The notes: generated by a model not told the origin, from the sequence alone. DNA of 64,000 nucleotides from Plantimonas leprariae (GCF_008802405.1 NZ_VZDO01000003.1:124001-188000); one strand, 5' to 3'; shown: positions 52,334 through 62,413, counted from the first letter of the stretch. Numbers and translations: made by a program.

Positions 52334-53302
52334 ATGGACCGTTCGGCCCTTGCCGCGCTCGGCCTTCTGGTCTCGGCGAGCGGTCAGGGAGCCTGTCTCG
52401 CCGCCGATTGCCGCTCGTCGCTGGCGGAACTCCGCGCCGCCCTCGAAACGGCCGATCCGTCCGTTGCCGCCGCGAAGCTTGCCGCGCTCGATCCGTGCGG
52501 CGCGGCCTACGTACGGCAAGGGCAACTGGCGGTCGCGATGCTTTACGTCCGGCAGGCATCCCCACTGACTGGGAACGAAGCGCGGCGGCCGGAATATCGG
52601 ATGCTCGTCGAGAAGGCGGCGGCGTACCATGCGAGCTGGGAGGCGTCCTGGCGACTTGCGGAACTCCAGCGCACGGCGCGCGACTACCGCGAGGCGGCAA
52701 CGAGCTTCCAGGAGGCGATCGACCTTCTCGCGACGGATTCGTCCGGCTCGTCGACCGCCGAGGCTCGAAAGCGGCGGGACGAAGCGGCGACCTTCCTGAT
52801 GCGGAGCGCCGACGAGATGCGTTCGCTTGCCGCCGGCTCTCCGGACGGCGTCCGGAACGGCGAGTTCGTGGCGGCATCGACGGACAGGCGCGACGGCAGT
52901 TTCGCCGGCGTCTACAACGCCGCCTTCGAGCGCGGGCTGTCGGCGGAAAAGGTCCCCGCACCCATCACGTTCCTGTTCGATTCCGACCGGTTCGACGACG
53001 TGGGCCGGAAGGCCGCCGCCGAGATCGTCGAGCTTTTCAAGGCGCGCCGCCCGAGCCGCATCCATGTCGTCGGCTACACGGACCAGAAGGGAACAGCCGA
53101 ATACAATGTCGCCCTTTCGCTGCGCCGGGCTCGCGCGGTGCAGGCGTTGCTGCAGGCCGAACTGTCGCGCGCCGGCATCGACGCCGCGATCAGCAGCGAG
53201 GGGAGAGGCAAGGTCCGACGCCAACTGTCGGATCCCTCCATCTACAGCGCGGAGCAGATCGATCAGCTCGACCGGCGCGTCGAATTCGACTGGAGTCGCT
53301 GA
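52334..53302 (+). CDS. OmpA-family protein
   Basis: A 322-residue protein with a signal-like N-terminus (ALAALGLLVSASGQGACLAA), a helical TPR-like middle (SWEASWRLAELQRTARDYRE), and a C-terminal OmpA peptidoglycan-binding domain: ITFLFDSDRFDDVGRKAAAE, VVGYTDQKGTAEYNVALSLR, RRAR and SSEGRGK. It would anchor the locus to peptidoglycan. GGAGGG precedes the ATG, and the caspase gene follows after 2 bp, so the two are one transcription unit. Confidence 0.9.
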   Translation: MDRSALAALGLLVSASGQGACLAADCRSSLAELRAALETADPSVAAAKLAALDPCGAAYVRQGQLAVAMLYVRQASPLTGNEARRPEYRMLVEKAAAYHASWEASWRLAELQRTARDYREAATSFQEAIDLLATDSSGSSTAEARKRRDEAATFLMRSADEMRSLAAGSPDGVRNGEFVAASTDRRDGSFAGVYNAAFERGLSAEKVPAPITFLFDSDRFDDVGRKAAAEIVELFKARRPSRIHVVGYTDQKGTAEYNVALSLRRARAVQALLQAELSRAGIDAAISSEGRGKVRRQLSDPSIYSAEQIDQLDRRVEFDWSR

Positions 53303-53304
53303 CG

Positions 53305-55005
53305 ATGGCCGGATCCCGGCGGATGAAGATGCTTGCCGTTCGGATCATCCCGGCTCTCACCCTGGGAATTGCCGGCGCCCTTGCCGCGCCGGCGCCATCG
53401 CAGGCGGCCAGGCGCGGCCTGATCGTCGGCATCGACGCCTACAAGGAGATCCGCCGGCTGAAAGGAGCGGTCAACGACGCCGACGATCTGTCCGGCGTCT
53501 TGAGGAGCCAGGGGTTCGACGATCTCGTCGTCCTGGAGGATGCGCGGGCCACGCGGGCCGCTCTGACGGACGCGCTCGGCGGCCTCGTCGAACGGGCGCG
53601 GCCGGGAGACTGGATCTTCATCAGTTTCGCCGGGCACGGCACGAGCGAGCGCTGGGGTTCGAGCCATCCCGCGGATGCCAGGGAAGGCGAACCTTACGAG
53701 TCGTTCCTGCTCGCCGGCTTCGCCCCGCCATCGCAGGACATCACGACGGCCGCCGATCGCGCGGCTTTCGGCGAGCGCATCCTTGGGCGGGAGATGCGCG
53801 CATGGCTGAAACGGCTCGACGACAAGGGAGCCCGCGTCATCTTCGTCGCCGACAGCTGCTATGCCGGAGGTATGACGCGCAAGGTCGTTCCCGGCACCGC
53901 GCCTCCGTCCTATCGGCAGATCCCGCCCTTTCCGACGCCGCCGGATAGGGCCGACCCGCTGCTGCCGGCGCTGATCGAACTGCCGCCGGATGCCGACTCG
54001 CAGTTCGACCATTTGCGGCTCATGCCGAACGTTACCTTTCTGGCAGCGGTCGATCGACAGAACCTCGCTCCCGAATTCGAGATTCCGGCAGGCTCGGGCA
54101 CGCGGCGCGGCGCTCTCTCCTATTCCGTCGCACGGGCGCTGGCCGGGGAAGCCGACGCCGATAGGGACGGTCGGATCACCCGGCAGGAACTGTATCTTTT
54201 CGTGAGCGCCAGCGTGCGCCAGATCAGCCAGCATCGGCAGTTGCCCGAACTGCAGCCGACCTTCGGCGAGGATTCCGGCAAGGCCGTCGTCGCATCCCTG
54301 AAGGACGAGCCGATCCCGTCGCCGCCGATGTCGCAGCACGACGGGGCGGGAGTCTCGCGGACGGTGCGCGTCTTCGTCGACGGCAGCGGCACCGTTCCCT
54401 TTTCGGCGGGCAGTCCCGGACCGGCCGTCATGGAGAGGGCGGCTTCGCGAGACACCGCCGACTACATCTGGATTCCCGCAACCGGCAAGGTCGTTTCACA
54501 GGTCGGAGACGTCGTCGCGGAAGGTGTCGACGCGGCTTCGATGCGCGGCGTCGCAGAACGCGAGATCGCCCGGCGCGAGCTGGTCGAACTGTCGCGGACG
54601 CACCCGGTCGACTTCCGTCTGTCGGGTCCGAATGCGGATCACCTCCATCGACAGGGAGAGCGGGTCAGCTTCGAGGTCGAAACGGCGTCCGGCACCGATC
54701 AGCATTATCTGGTCTTCAACATCGCCGGCGACGGCACGGTGCAGTTCCTTTATCCGATAAAGCGGGACCTCCGGACGCTTCCGGGCGGCCGGACGCCATT
54801 CGAGGCCAGCGAAATCCAGGCCCCTTATGGCTCGGATCTTCTGGTTCTGGTCACGAGCCCGGCTTCGCTCGACCCGCTGATCGATGCCATCCGGGCGATG
54901 AGCGGCAGAAGGACGCCCCTCGATGCGGTCGCGGCGATCGAGGCCTTCGGCACGGATGCGCTGCGCATGGCCACCCAAGGCTTGTTCTCGCAGAGCGGGA
55001 ACTGA
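53305..55005 (+). CDS. Exported caspase-like (C14) protease with DUF4384-like domain
   Basis: A 566-residue protein with a signal peptide ending near APSQA. The metacaspase-type p20 domain begins ARRGLIVGIDAYKEIRRLKG. Catalytic His111 is in FISFAGHG and Cys185 in IFVADSCYAGG. DADRDGRITRQE near residue 290 resembles an EF-hand-type calcium site. Residues about 440-530 hold the DUF4384-like domain (YLVFNIAGDGTVQFLYPIKR). It is coupled to the OmpA gene. A secreted caspase that cuts after basic residues is the likely role; the substrate is unknown. Confidence 0.88.
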   Translation: MAGSRRMKMLAVRIIPALTLGIAGALAAPAPSQAARRGLIVGIDAYKEIRRLKGAVNDADDLSGVLRSQGFDDLVVLEDARATRAALTDALGGLVERARPGDWIFISFAGHGTSERWGSSHPADAREGEPYESFLLAGFAPPSQDITTAADRAAFGERILGREMRAWLKRLDDKGARVIFVADSCYAGGMTRKVVPGTAPPSYRQIPPFPTPPDRADPLLPALIELPPDADSQFDHLRLMPNVTFLAAVDRQNLAPEFEIPAGSGTRRGALSYSVARALAGEADADRDGRITRQELYLFVSASVRQISQHRQLPELQPTFGEDSGKAVVASLKDEPIPSPPMSQHDGAGVSRTVRVFVDGSGTVPFSAGSPGPAVMERAASRDTADYIWIPATGKVVSQVGDVVAEGVDAASMRGVAEREIARRELVELSRTHPVDFRLSGPNADHLHRQGERVSFEVETASGTDQHYLVFNIAGDGTVQFLYPIKRDLRTLPGGRTPFEASEIQAPYGSDLLVLVTSPASLDPLIDAIRAMSGRRTPLDAVAAIEAFGTDALRMATQGLFSQSGN

Positions 55006-55359
55006 ACGAAGGCCCGCGAGGCTTCGCCGCCTGTCGTCTCGAACCGGAGGGGACGGCAGGTTCGAGCGCGCGGCCTTCGCTGCGGACCCTTTCGTCCCGT
55101 TCGAAAGATGGCGGCACCCCAGGACAGGATTTTCGGCGCCCGCCGAAGCCCCCGAACCTTACTTACCGTCGTTCCGACCCACCACCGTTGTTCATTTCTC
55201 AACGTCGCCAGCGGGCGGGATACGACAAGCACCTCAGCAGATGGTGCAAATTGAGGATCGGCACAGGCTGACGCCGATGAAATCTCGCTTGATGGAATAC
55301 TTTTTCAGGTTGTAAGCATGAGGCGATCTGGCTTCCGACGCAGCTCATAGGAGCTCGAA
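55006..55359. other. Intergenic region
   Basis: These 354 bp lie between the caspase gene and the next gene. The second half is less GC-rich and likely contains a promoter. No gene or repeat is seen. Confidence 0.4.
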
Positions 55360-56112
55360 ATGGTCAGTTATCGATTTCCAGGGGCTCTGGTCGCCGCGGG
55401 ATTGGTCTTTTGCGCATGTCCGACATGGAGCCAGTCGTTCGCGCAGAACGGCCTGGTCGATCCGGGTTGGTCGGATCCCGCTTTCGCCTCGTATCTCGAT
55501 GCGGCCCGGGCGCGGGGCGCCACCGGGCGGGACCCGTTCGGGGGCACGGTCGAAGCGCCGACCTTCACCCTGCCGGTTCTCGGTCTTCCGGGCGTCGAAG
55601 GTGTCGGCGACGCGCAGGAACGCTCGGCATCCGACGGTGCCGCCCTGTCGCGGAACGTACCCGACTGGCCGAGTTGCGCGTCCCCCGACCCGACCGTCGT
55701 GACGGTCCCCGAATCGCCGGCCCGGTCCGCCGGCGCCCCGGCGGGAAGCTGGTATACGCGCACCTTCGACTTCGGCTGCGTGATGGTCACCCTGGAAGGA
55801 GATCGCAACGACGGGGGAGCGGCCTTCGCCGATCGCTCCAGCCCGGAAAGCGGAACGGCCGACGTGTCGATCTTCGACGAAAATGCCGGCGAGGGGATGA
55901 ATGCGGAGGGTCGCTCCACCGTCGAGGGTCCGCTGGGCCTGACGAGTCCGGGCTCGGCGAACATCGGCCTCGTTCTGGGCAACCTGACCTACGGCGTGAC
56001 GATCGATTGCGTCGTGCCGGAAAGCTACGCGTATTGCAGGAATACGGAGGGGCTCAGACAGTTCGCGAAGAAACTCGCGGTGGTCGGAGGCGCGCCGTCG
56101 AAGGAACAATGA
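55360..56112 (+). CDS. Exported hypothetical protein
   Basis: A 250-residue protein. A signal peptide (LVAAGLVFCACPTWSQSFAQ) is followed by a Ser/Pro-rich stretch and a C-terminal beta-type domain with four Cys (SWYTRTFDFGCVMVTLEGDR, NLTYGVTIDCVVPESYAYCR). TAGGAGC precedes the ATG. It is 9 bp from the M23 peptidase gene, so probably co-expressed with it. No family recognised. Confidence 0.6.
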   Translation: MVSYRFPGALVAAGLVFCACPTWSQSFAQNGLVDPGWSDPAFASYLDAARARGATGRDPFGGTVEAPTFTLPVLGLPGVEGVGDAQERSASDGAALSRNVPDWPSCASPDPTVVTVPESPARSAGAPAGSWYTRTFDFGCVMVTLEGDRNDGGAAFADRSSPESGTADVSIFDENAGEGMNAEGRSTVEGPLGLTSPGSANIGLVLGNLTYGVTIDCVVPESYAYCRNTEGLRQFAKKLAVVGGAPSKEQ

Positions 56113-56121
56113 AGCGGGGGT

Positions 56122-58218
56122 ATGGCGGTGAAATGCTTTCTTCTTGCTCTCTTTGCTGTCCTGTCGATCTCGGCCCGTGCCGAAGACCTCTCCTATTTTC
56201 CGCCCGGCGATATCCTGCCGTCGAATACGAGCGGCATCCGGCAGCGCACCGTCACGTTCCCGGACTGGACCTTCCCGATCAAGATCGGCACCACGACGGG
56301 ACAGCGCGCCTATATCGGCACCCAGCTCTCGCAGTACCATAAGCTGAAATGGGCCAACGATCCTCGCCTGTTCGCTTATCCCCACCGCGACAACCAGTGC
56401 GAACCGCGCCAGTGGAAGCTCAACGCCTGTCCCGGAGGCAAGGGACACCAGGGGGTCGACATCCGGGCCACCGACAATCGCGACAAGTTCTGGGAGGTCG
56501 TCGCGGTCGAGGACGGCGTCGTTTCGATCCTGACGAGGAACACGACGGTCGGGATCCGGAACGGCGTGCACACCGTGCGCTACCTTCACATGGATCCGGC
56601 CTCGATCGCCGCCGCCGGCATCAAGCTCAACGCCGCCGTGCGCAAGGGGCAGGTGCTCGGCAAGGTCTCGAACGTGATGAACGGGTCGAAATCGACCTCG
56701 ATCCACCTGCACTTCGATGCCTACAGCGGCGTCGCTTCGGCCGGCAACTTCTTCCATGTCTATCCGAGCCTGATCGCCGCCTATCGGCGCGGCTGGGGAA
56801 TGGACGACGGCATCAGGAACGGCGAGCTCGTGCCGGATCCCGTCCACGAGACGCGGGTCGGAGCCGCGCCGGCTGCGGCCAAGCCCCCTGCGCAGGCGCC
56901 TGCGGCGGAGAAATGCGCAGGCGTCGCGGTCGCCTCGCCCCTACCGAGCGCGGCCGACATGACGATCTCGAGCTACTGGCTGTACAACTGCTCGGTGCTG
57001 GCGCTCGTGGCGGATACGGCGACCGGCGCCCGCTCCCTCTTCTACTACCAGCCGACGGTCGAGCTGGCCGACCTGGTCGCCAGCAACCCGGTGCTGTTTT
57101 CCGGCACGGTGAGCTCGGGCATCTATGCCGGGGAAGCGAAGGTCTACAGCGGCAGTTGCGGCACGCTCGGCTACGCCGTCTCGGGACCGGTCCAGTCGAT
57201 CGATGGCCAGCCCGTCATAACCCTGCGCGGCGATCGTCCGACGCGCAACAGCAGATGCGAGACGACCGGCACGTCCGCCGATACGCTTACCTTGACGTAT
57301 CTCGGCACCTCCGCTCCAGCCCTCAAGCTGCCGCCGATCACGGCTGTCGCGCCCTCGCAGCCGGCCACCGGCACGCGCACGACCCTTTCCGAGCAGAGCC
57401 GCAACTTCCTCGCGATCACCTTCTACCCGGCAGCCGACGGCTCGCCGCCGCGTCTCCTGCCTTATTTCAGCAACTTCCCCGGCCTCTCGCCGGAGGAGGG
57501 CCCGCGCGACAGCAGGAACGGCGTCATCCCCCGCCTCAAGACGGACGAGGCCGGCGTCGCGATCTCGTGGGTATGGTTGCGCAAGCGCGCCCTTTACACC
57601 GACGGCCTCGCGCTGACGCCGCGCCAGGTCGCCCACAGCATGGCCGGAGTCGAGCCGAGCATGTGCGACACCGCCGACATCAACCCGACCGCCGCGGCGT
57701 TGCGCAATTTCGGTGTCGCGACGGCGGTCGATGCCTGCGCGCGCGTCGCCGCCTACCTGCGCGGCTATATCGGGTTCGCCAACGGGCGCAACTTCGCGAG
57801 CGACTACTTCGGCCGCAACGTCGGCATCGACGAAACGCTGAACCTGGCCGTCGAGGCGGATGCGTTCAACTGGATGCGGACGATGTACAGCCACGAGTCC
57901 GGGAAAGCCGCGGTGGTCGACGCGGCCACGTTCGGACGCGGCATACGTTTCGGCGAGGACTACATCGCCGCCTATTACGACAACCGGCCGGATGCGTTGC
58001 ATCCCCTCGCCTACTACAGCGATCCTTGCAATTTCGGCCAGCCGAACTGCGGGACGTCGTCTGTCGAACCGCAGCAACCGATCGCAGCGAGCAGCCCGGT
58101 TGCCGCGAACTCCGGCCCGGCGGGAACGGCGTCGAGCCCGGAAACGCTCGAGAGCCTTACGCGCGCCGTACGCGATCTCGAAGCACGCCTCGCTCGCTTG
58201 GAGGCCCGCCCGCGATGA
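56122..58218 (+). CDS. Exported M23-family metallopeptidase
   Basis: A 698-residue protein with a signal peptide (CFLLALFAVLSISARA). The M23 LytM-type domain spans residues about 80-210: His109/Asp113 in GHQGVDI, the YLHMD strand, and His195/His197 in SIHLHFD coordinate zinc. M23 enzymes cut peptidoglycan cross-links. The central part (about 250-430) has beta-rich Cys-containing segments. The C-terminal 200 residues contain a helical domain with a conserved NFASDYFGRNVGIDETLNLA, and the tail ends in a coiled coil (RAVRDLEARLARLEARPR). It overlaps the next protease gene by ATGA. Confidence 0.88.
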   Translation: MAVKCFLLALFAVLSISARAEDLSYFPPGDILPSNTSGIRQRTVTFPDWTFPIKIGTTTGQRAYIGTQLSQYHKLKWANDPRLFAYPHRDNQCEPRQWKLNACPGGKGHQGVDIRATDNRDKFWEVVAVEDGVVSILTRNTTVGIRNGVHTVRYLHMDPASIAAAGIKLNAAVRKGQVLGKVSNVMNGSKSTSIHLHFDAYSGVASAGNFFHVYPSLIAAYRRGWGMDDGIRNGELVPDPVHETRVGAAPAAAKPPAQAPAAEKCAGVAVASPLPSAADMTISSYWLYNCSVLALVADTATGARSLFYYQPTVELADLVASNPVLFSGTVSSGIYAGEAKVYSGSCGTLGYAVSGPVQSIDGQPVITLRGDRPTRNSRCETTGTSADTLTLTYLGTSAPALKLPPITAVAPSQPATGTRTTLSEQSRNFLAITFYPAADGSPPRLLPYFSNFPGLSPEEGPRDSRNGVIPRLKTDEAGVAISWVWLRKRALYTDGLALTPRQVAHSMAGVEPSMCDTADINPTAAALRNFGVATAVDACARVAAYLRGYIGFANGRNFASDYFGRNVGIDETLNLAVEADAFNWMRTMYSHESGKAAVVDAATFGRGIRFGEDYIAAYYDNRPDALHPLAYYSDPCNFGQPNCGTSSVEPQQPIAASSPVAANSGPAGTASSPETLESLTRAVRDLEARLARLEARPR

Positions 58219-59765
58219 CCGCCGCATCCCTGCCCAAAGCGCCGCGAACGGTCTTCGTCGCGGCTTTCGTCGTCCTCCTGCTCACCGCGTGGCAGGCCGC
58301 GGCGCAGGTGATCCCGAGGATCGTCGGCGCGGAGCCGGCCAAGGCGGACAAGTGGCCGGGCCTCGCGGTGTTGCGCCTGACGGTTCAGAACGGCGACGTG
58401 TTCGTCGCCCAATGCGGCGCCACCGCGTTGAACGCCCATTGGGTCCTGACCGCGGCGCACTGCGTCGCGCCGCTGACCGCCACCGCGCCGTACCGCTACA
58501 GCAAATCGACGACGGCGGACGGCGTGGCGCTCGCCGGCGCGACGCTGGACATCGTGCCGGGGGCCGATCGTTTCAGCCAGGCGGCCGCCGGAAGCGGTCT
58601 CAAGGTGGAGCGGATCGTCGTTCCGCCTGAATATCAGGCAGCAGACAAGGGACGCGACATCGCGCTGATCCGCCTGGCGGACGCGACGCCGTGGCGCGGA
58701 TCGACCATGCAGCTTTCCGCCGGCGCGGCCACCGATCCGGCGACATCCGGCGACGGCTCCCTCGTCGCGGTCGCGGGGTACGGGATCGCCGACATGAGGG
58801 AGCGGATGAAGCTCGCGACGGAGGACGACGTCAAGGTTCTCGTTCCCTCGAACCAGCTTCGCTTTGCCGGCGTGCCGACCCTCAGCGAAGCGGCGTGCCG
58901 CGCCATGTGGGCGCAGGCGTCGCAGCCCGCCGAGATCGGCCCGGACCGCATCTGCGCCGGTACGCCCGGCCGCGATTCGTGCAACGGCGACAGCGGCGGT
59001 CCCCTCGTCAAGTATGACAGTGCCGGCAAACCCTATCAGGTCGGCATCGTGAGCTTCGGCAGCGTCAATTGCGGCGAGGCCGTCTTCTACGGCGGCGTCT
59101 ACACCCGCGTTTCGCACTACTACGACTGGATCGTCTCCGTGACGGGACCGGTCGCGAGCGCCGGCGCCGCGCCCGAGGCGGCCGCGCTTCGCGCCGGTGA
59201 GATCGAAAGCCTGACGGGCGAATTGCGCAAGCTCGTCGTCGACAACGCGGATGTAGGCCCGCTGCCGTTCACGGTGGCGCCGCGCGGCGGCGGTCCGGAA
59301 ATCTCCGACGGCGCCGGGATAGCCATCGGAGCGCGCTTCGCCTTTCGCATCGCCCCGCCCGACGAGGGCAAACTCCTTTTCGTGGAAATCAATCCCGAAG
59401 GAGCCGTCACGCAGCTGTTTCCCAACCAGCTCTCCTCCGGCGGCGACGAAAACGTCGTCGCCCGCAAGACATACAGCGTTCCCGAGCCGCAGCGGGGTTA
59501 CTTCGAAGTGCGCCCGCCGAAAGGGCGTCACGTCGTTCTGGCCATGCTCGTCCCGAAAGGCATGAACTTCGAGGAGATCAGCCACCCGCAGATGATGGTG
59601 GAACGCGCCGCAGGCTACTCGAAGGCGCAACAATCCATCACGTATCTCGCGGCTCTCGTGACGAGCATTCACGCCTATCTCGAATTGGGCTCGACGGAGC
59701 GCGACTTCTTCGCGGTCGGGCCCGAACGGATGTTCGCGACCCTGCAGACCTTCGAGGTGAAGTGA
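58215..59765 (+). CDS. Secreted trypsin-like serine protease with DUF4384-like domain
   Basis: A 516-residue protein with a signal peptide (FVAAFVVLLLTAWQAAAQ). The mature protease starts near IVGAEPAKADKWPG. The triad is complete: His82 in TAAHC, Asp148 in GRDIALI, Ser260 in CNGDSGGPL. The DUF4384-like domain spans residues about 370-450 (RFAFRIAPPDEGKLLFVEIN, LFPNQLSSGGDENVV, KGRHVVLAMLVP). Overlap with the M23 gene shows co-translation. It resembles the protease at 50402 in design but not closely in sequence. Confidence 0.9.
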   Translation: MTAASLPKAPRTVFVAAFVVLLLTAWQAAAQVIPRIVGAEPAKADKWPGLAVLRLTVQNGDVFVAQCGATALNAHWVLTAAHCVAPLTATAPYRYSKSTTADGVALAGATLDIVPGADRFSQAAAGSGLKVERIVVPPEYQAADKGRDIALIRLADATPWRGSTMQLSAGAATDPATSGDGSLVAVAGYGIADMRERMKLATEDDVKVLVPSNQLRFAGVPTLSEAACRAMWAQASQPAEIGPDRICAGTPGRDSCNGDSGGPLVKYDSAGKPYQVGIVSFGSVNCGEAVFYGGVYTRVSHYYDWIVSVTGPVASAGAAPEAAALRAGEIESLTGELRKLVVDNADVGPLPFTVAPRGGGPEISDGAGIAIGARFAFRIAPPDEGKLLFVEINPEGAVTQLFPNQLSSGGDENVVARKTYSVPEPQRGYFEVRPPKGRHVVLAMLVPKGMNFEEISHPQMMVERAAGYSKAQQSITYLAALVTSIHAYLELGSTERDFFAVGPERMFATLQTFEVK

Positions 59766-60058
59766 CGAGCGCCGACTGAACGGGTCGCATCGGCTCCCGG
59801 TCGTTGCGGCCGCCTGCGCCGACGCCGGTTCTCTTCACGGGTCGGCGACCGCTCGGGACTCGCGCTCGCGATCGGCAGCCGGATCATCGAAGCTCGGCGC
59901 AGTTTGTTTCGCCGGCCGGCCACGATCGCACTGCCGGTCGCGATGCCCGACGAGGACCGCACCGCTCGGCGAAACGAGCGCGCCGCTTCGCTCCGACCGA
60001 GCCCCCGAAGGCTTCGGCCGGCCGGATTGGACGCGTTCGTTCGTCGGCCGGTGCGTCG

Positions 60059-60358
60059 CTAGACGAACGTACCGCGCACCGGAATGCCGTTTATGTTCGC
60101 GCCCCCGATGGACCCTCGGTCGGACGTGCGTCCTTCCACGGCCTTGCAGATCGCCTCCGCGATCCTGGAGGCGGAATCCAGGGTCTTCGAAGCGACGATG
60201 TCCTGCACGGTCTCGGGAGTTGGCCGGAACCTGCATGCCTCGATGGTCAGCCCCACGATCCCGTCGGCGGCGCCTGATTTGGAGGTTGTCTGACAACCTC
60301 CCAAGAAGGAGCAGAACAGTCCCAGGATTACGATGGATCCATTCGGTCGCCGCATCAC
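60059..60358 (-). CDS. Small lipoprotein
   Basis: A 99-residue protein with a lipoprotein signal (IVILGLFCSFLGGCQTT) and a short helical tail ending GGANINGIPVRGTFV. No family recognised. It is isolated, with about 290 bp of empty sequence on one side and 260 bp on the other. Confidence 0.55.
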   Translation of the reverse strand: MMRRPNGSIVILGLFCSFLGGCQTTSKSGAADGIVGLTIEACRFRPTPETVQDIVASKTLDSASRIAEAICKAVEGRTSDRGSIGGANINGIPVRGTFV

Positions 60359-60616
60359 GAGCCCTCCGGTAAATGCCTGTCAGCTGAACAAATTCGAGCC
60401 TTCAACGACGCGGTTCACCACGCGGCGAGGCAACCTACCGCAACGGCACAGACCTCGCTTCTTCGACTCGAAAGATTTGTCATATTTCGAGCCGCAATAC
60501 TATACCTGGAATCCTACCGCCCGCCCTGTCGGGAGTACCGGTTTCGACCGATGCATGACGGGCTTGCCGGGCAGGATCGAAGCGGCCGGTGGAGTGGGTG
60601 GAGCGATCCGGCGGCA

Positions 60617-62413
60617 TCAGGGCAGCGTCCGGGCGAGGCGAAAGCTGATGTTGTTGTCTTTGTCGCCGGCATCGCTCCGCGCGCGGGCGCTCGAACGCGT
60701 TCCGGCCGGGTCGCTGATCCAGGAACCGCCGCGGATGATCCGTTCGGAGCATTGACGATCCGCCACGGCGACCGCCTCCGTCGCTCCCGAATAATCGTCC
60801 GTCCAGCAGTCGGCGACCCATTGCCAGACGTTGCCGATCATGTCCCCGAAGCCCCAGGGATTCGCGGCCAGACTGCCGACCGGCGAGGTGTGGACGAAGC
60901 CGTCCGAACAAGGATGCGGCTTCCACGAAACGATCACCGACTTCTCGGCGGCCCGGTCGTAGACATTGGCGAAGGCGCATGCCTTCGCCGCGTCGTCGCC
61001 CCAGAAACGCGACGTAGTGGTGCCGGCGCGGGCGGCATATTCCCATTCTGCCTCCGTCGGCAGCCTGTAGTCCTGCCCGGTTCGCGCCGACAGCCAGCGC
61101 GCGTAGTCCCGGGCGTCCTGCCAGGTGACGTTGATCACGGGTCTGAGGCCGCGACCCCAGCCGTTGTCGTCCGGTCGCCCGGCGCAACCGGCCGCCGCGA
61201 CGCATGCCTCCCAGTCGTCGAACGTGATGGGATAGCGCGTCAGCGCGAAGGCCGCGACCTCGACGCGATGGGCCGGCCGCTCGTTGTCGAGCGCGCTCGC
61301 GTCCTCGGCGGAAGCGCCCATCACGAAGGAGCCGGCGGGGAGTCGGATGATCTCGGGGCACGTCGGACAATCGCGCGAGGCGGTCGGAGCCGCGGGCGTG
61401 CCATTCCCGCTCGGTCTGTCGGCGACTTCCTTCGAAAGGGCTTCGTAGCGTTCGAGCGCGCGCGCCGCGAAGCCGCTGGTCGGGAACCGCCGCAGGAAGA
61501 TCCTGAAATCCTCCGGTTCGCGGCTGTCCTCGATGGCGTTCCAGAAGGTCTCGTCGAGTTGCTGCGGAATCGGCCCGGCGGGCATTCCGGCGAGATAGAC
61601 GTCGGCGACGAGCGAGGAATTCTCCCAGGGCGTCTGCCGGCCGGCCGTCGCCGCGAACACGACCTGGCGCGCGCGCGTCAACACCTGCCGGATCTCGAGT
61701 CCCGGCATCGGCATGGTGGCGAGCAGCGCCGCGGTGAAGGGGCTGTTCCGCCCGCCGCCCGAACTGCCGTCATCGGCCACGGCGCCGGGACTGGTCGCGA
61801 AGGCGATCAGCGTCCCGGTATCCTCGACGTTGAGGCGGGCCAGGCCGCGGCTGGCGGCCGCCGAGCGCGCCCCGCTTTCCGACAGGAAACCCGTGCGGAA
61901 GGGATTGTCCCGGCACGCGTCGAGCAGGAGGACGCGGCCCTTCGCCGCCTGCATCGCCCGAAGCAGGGCATCCGCGCTGATCGCCTCATATTCGAGATCG
62001 AGCCGATCCGTCAGTTTGGCATCGGTCGGCAGCAACCAGTTTCTGTCGTCGATCTGGACGCCGTGTCCGGCGTAGAAGACGAGAGCGAGATCGGCTCCGG
62101 CGGCCTTGCGCCCGAAATCGCGCAGCCGCTCCGTCAGCTCGCGTCGTTCGAGATCCACCGCTTCCACGACGTCGAAGCCGAGGCCGCGCAGCATCGCGGA
62201 CATGGCGGCCGCATCCCTGGGCGGATTGATCAACTGAGTGATGTTCTCGTAGGCGCCGTTGCCGATAACGAGCGCCACCCGGCGTTCCGCCGCGGCCGCC
62301 TGGCTCGAAAGGCCGAGCAGGCACGCGAAGACGATGAGCAGACCGACGAGCGGGATACGCGGATCGCGCCCGGCTGCGAGTGGATCGGCGCGCGACAGAC
62401 GGGGTCGTCCCAT
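60617..62413 (-). CDS. Caspase-like protease fused to an FGE/SUMF1-like domain
   Basis: A 598-residue protein with a signal peptide (PLVGLLIVFACLLGLSSQAA). The caspase domain (about 44-270) starts ERRVALVIGNGAYENI, with His117 in FYAGHG and Cys167 in LLLDACRDNPF, both intact. Residues about 365-598 are an FGE-sulfatase fold (LPAGSFVMGASAEDASALDN, YRLPTEAEWEYAARAGTT, NVWQWVADC, RIIRGGSWI). The two catalytic Cys of true formylglycine-generating enzymes are absent (the end reads ARARSDAGDKDNNISFRLAR), so the domain likely binds rather than oxidises. Caspase-FGE fusions are a known bacterial architecture. Confidence 0.9.
   Translation of the reverse strand: MGRPRLSRADPLAAGRDPRIPLVGLLIVFACLLGLSSQAAAAERRVALVIGNGAYENITQLINPPRDAAAMSAMLRGLGFDVVEAVDLERRELTERLRDFGRKAAGADLALVFYAGHGVQIDDRNWLLPTDAKLTDRLDLEYEAISADALLRAMQAAKGRVLLLDACRDNPFRTGFLSESGARSAAASRGLARLNVEDTGTLIAFATSPGAVADDGSSGGGRNSPFTAALLATMPMPGLEIRQVLTRARQVVFAATAGRQTPWENSSLVADVYLAGMPAGPIPQQLDETFWNAIEDSREPEDFRIFLRRFPTSGFAARALERYEALSKEVADRPSGNGTPAAPTASRDCPTCPEIIRLPAGSFVMGASAEDASALDNERPAHRVEVAAFALTRYPITFDDWEACVAAAGCAGRPDDNGWGRGLRPVINVTWQDARDYARWLSARTGQDYRLPTEAEWEYAARAGTTTSRFWGDDAAKACAFANVYDRAAEKSVIVSWKPHPCSDGFVHTSPVGSLAANPWGFGDMIGNVWQWVADCWTDDYSGATEAVAVADRQCSERIIRGGSWISDPAGTRSSARARSDAGDKDNNISFRLARTLP

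Noticed and set aside
58014-59672. 552-codon minus-strand frame opposite the second trypsin-like protease
   Set aside because: The plus strand has a signal peptide and a full catalytic triad; the minus frame has none.
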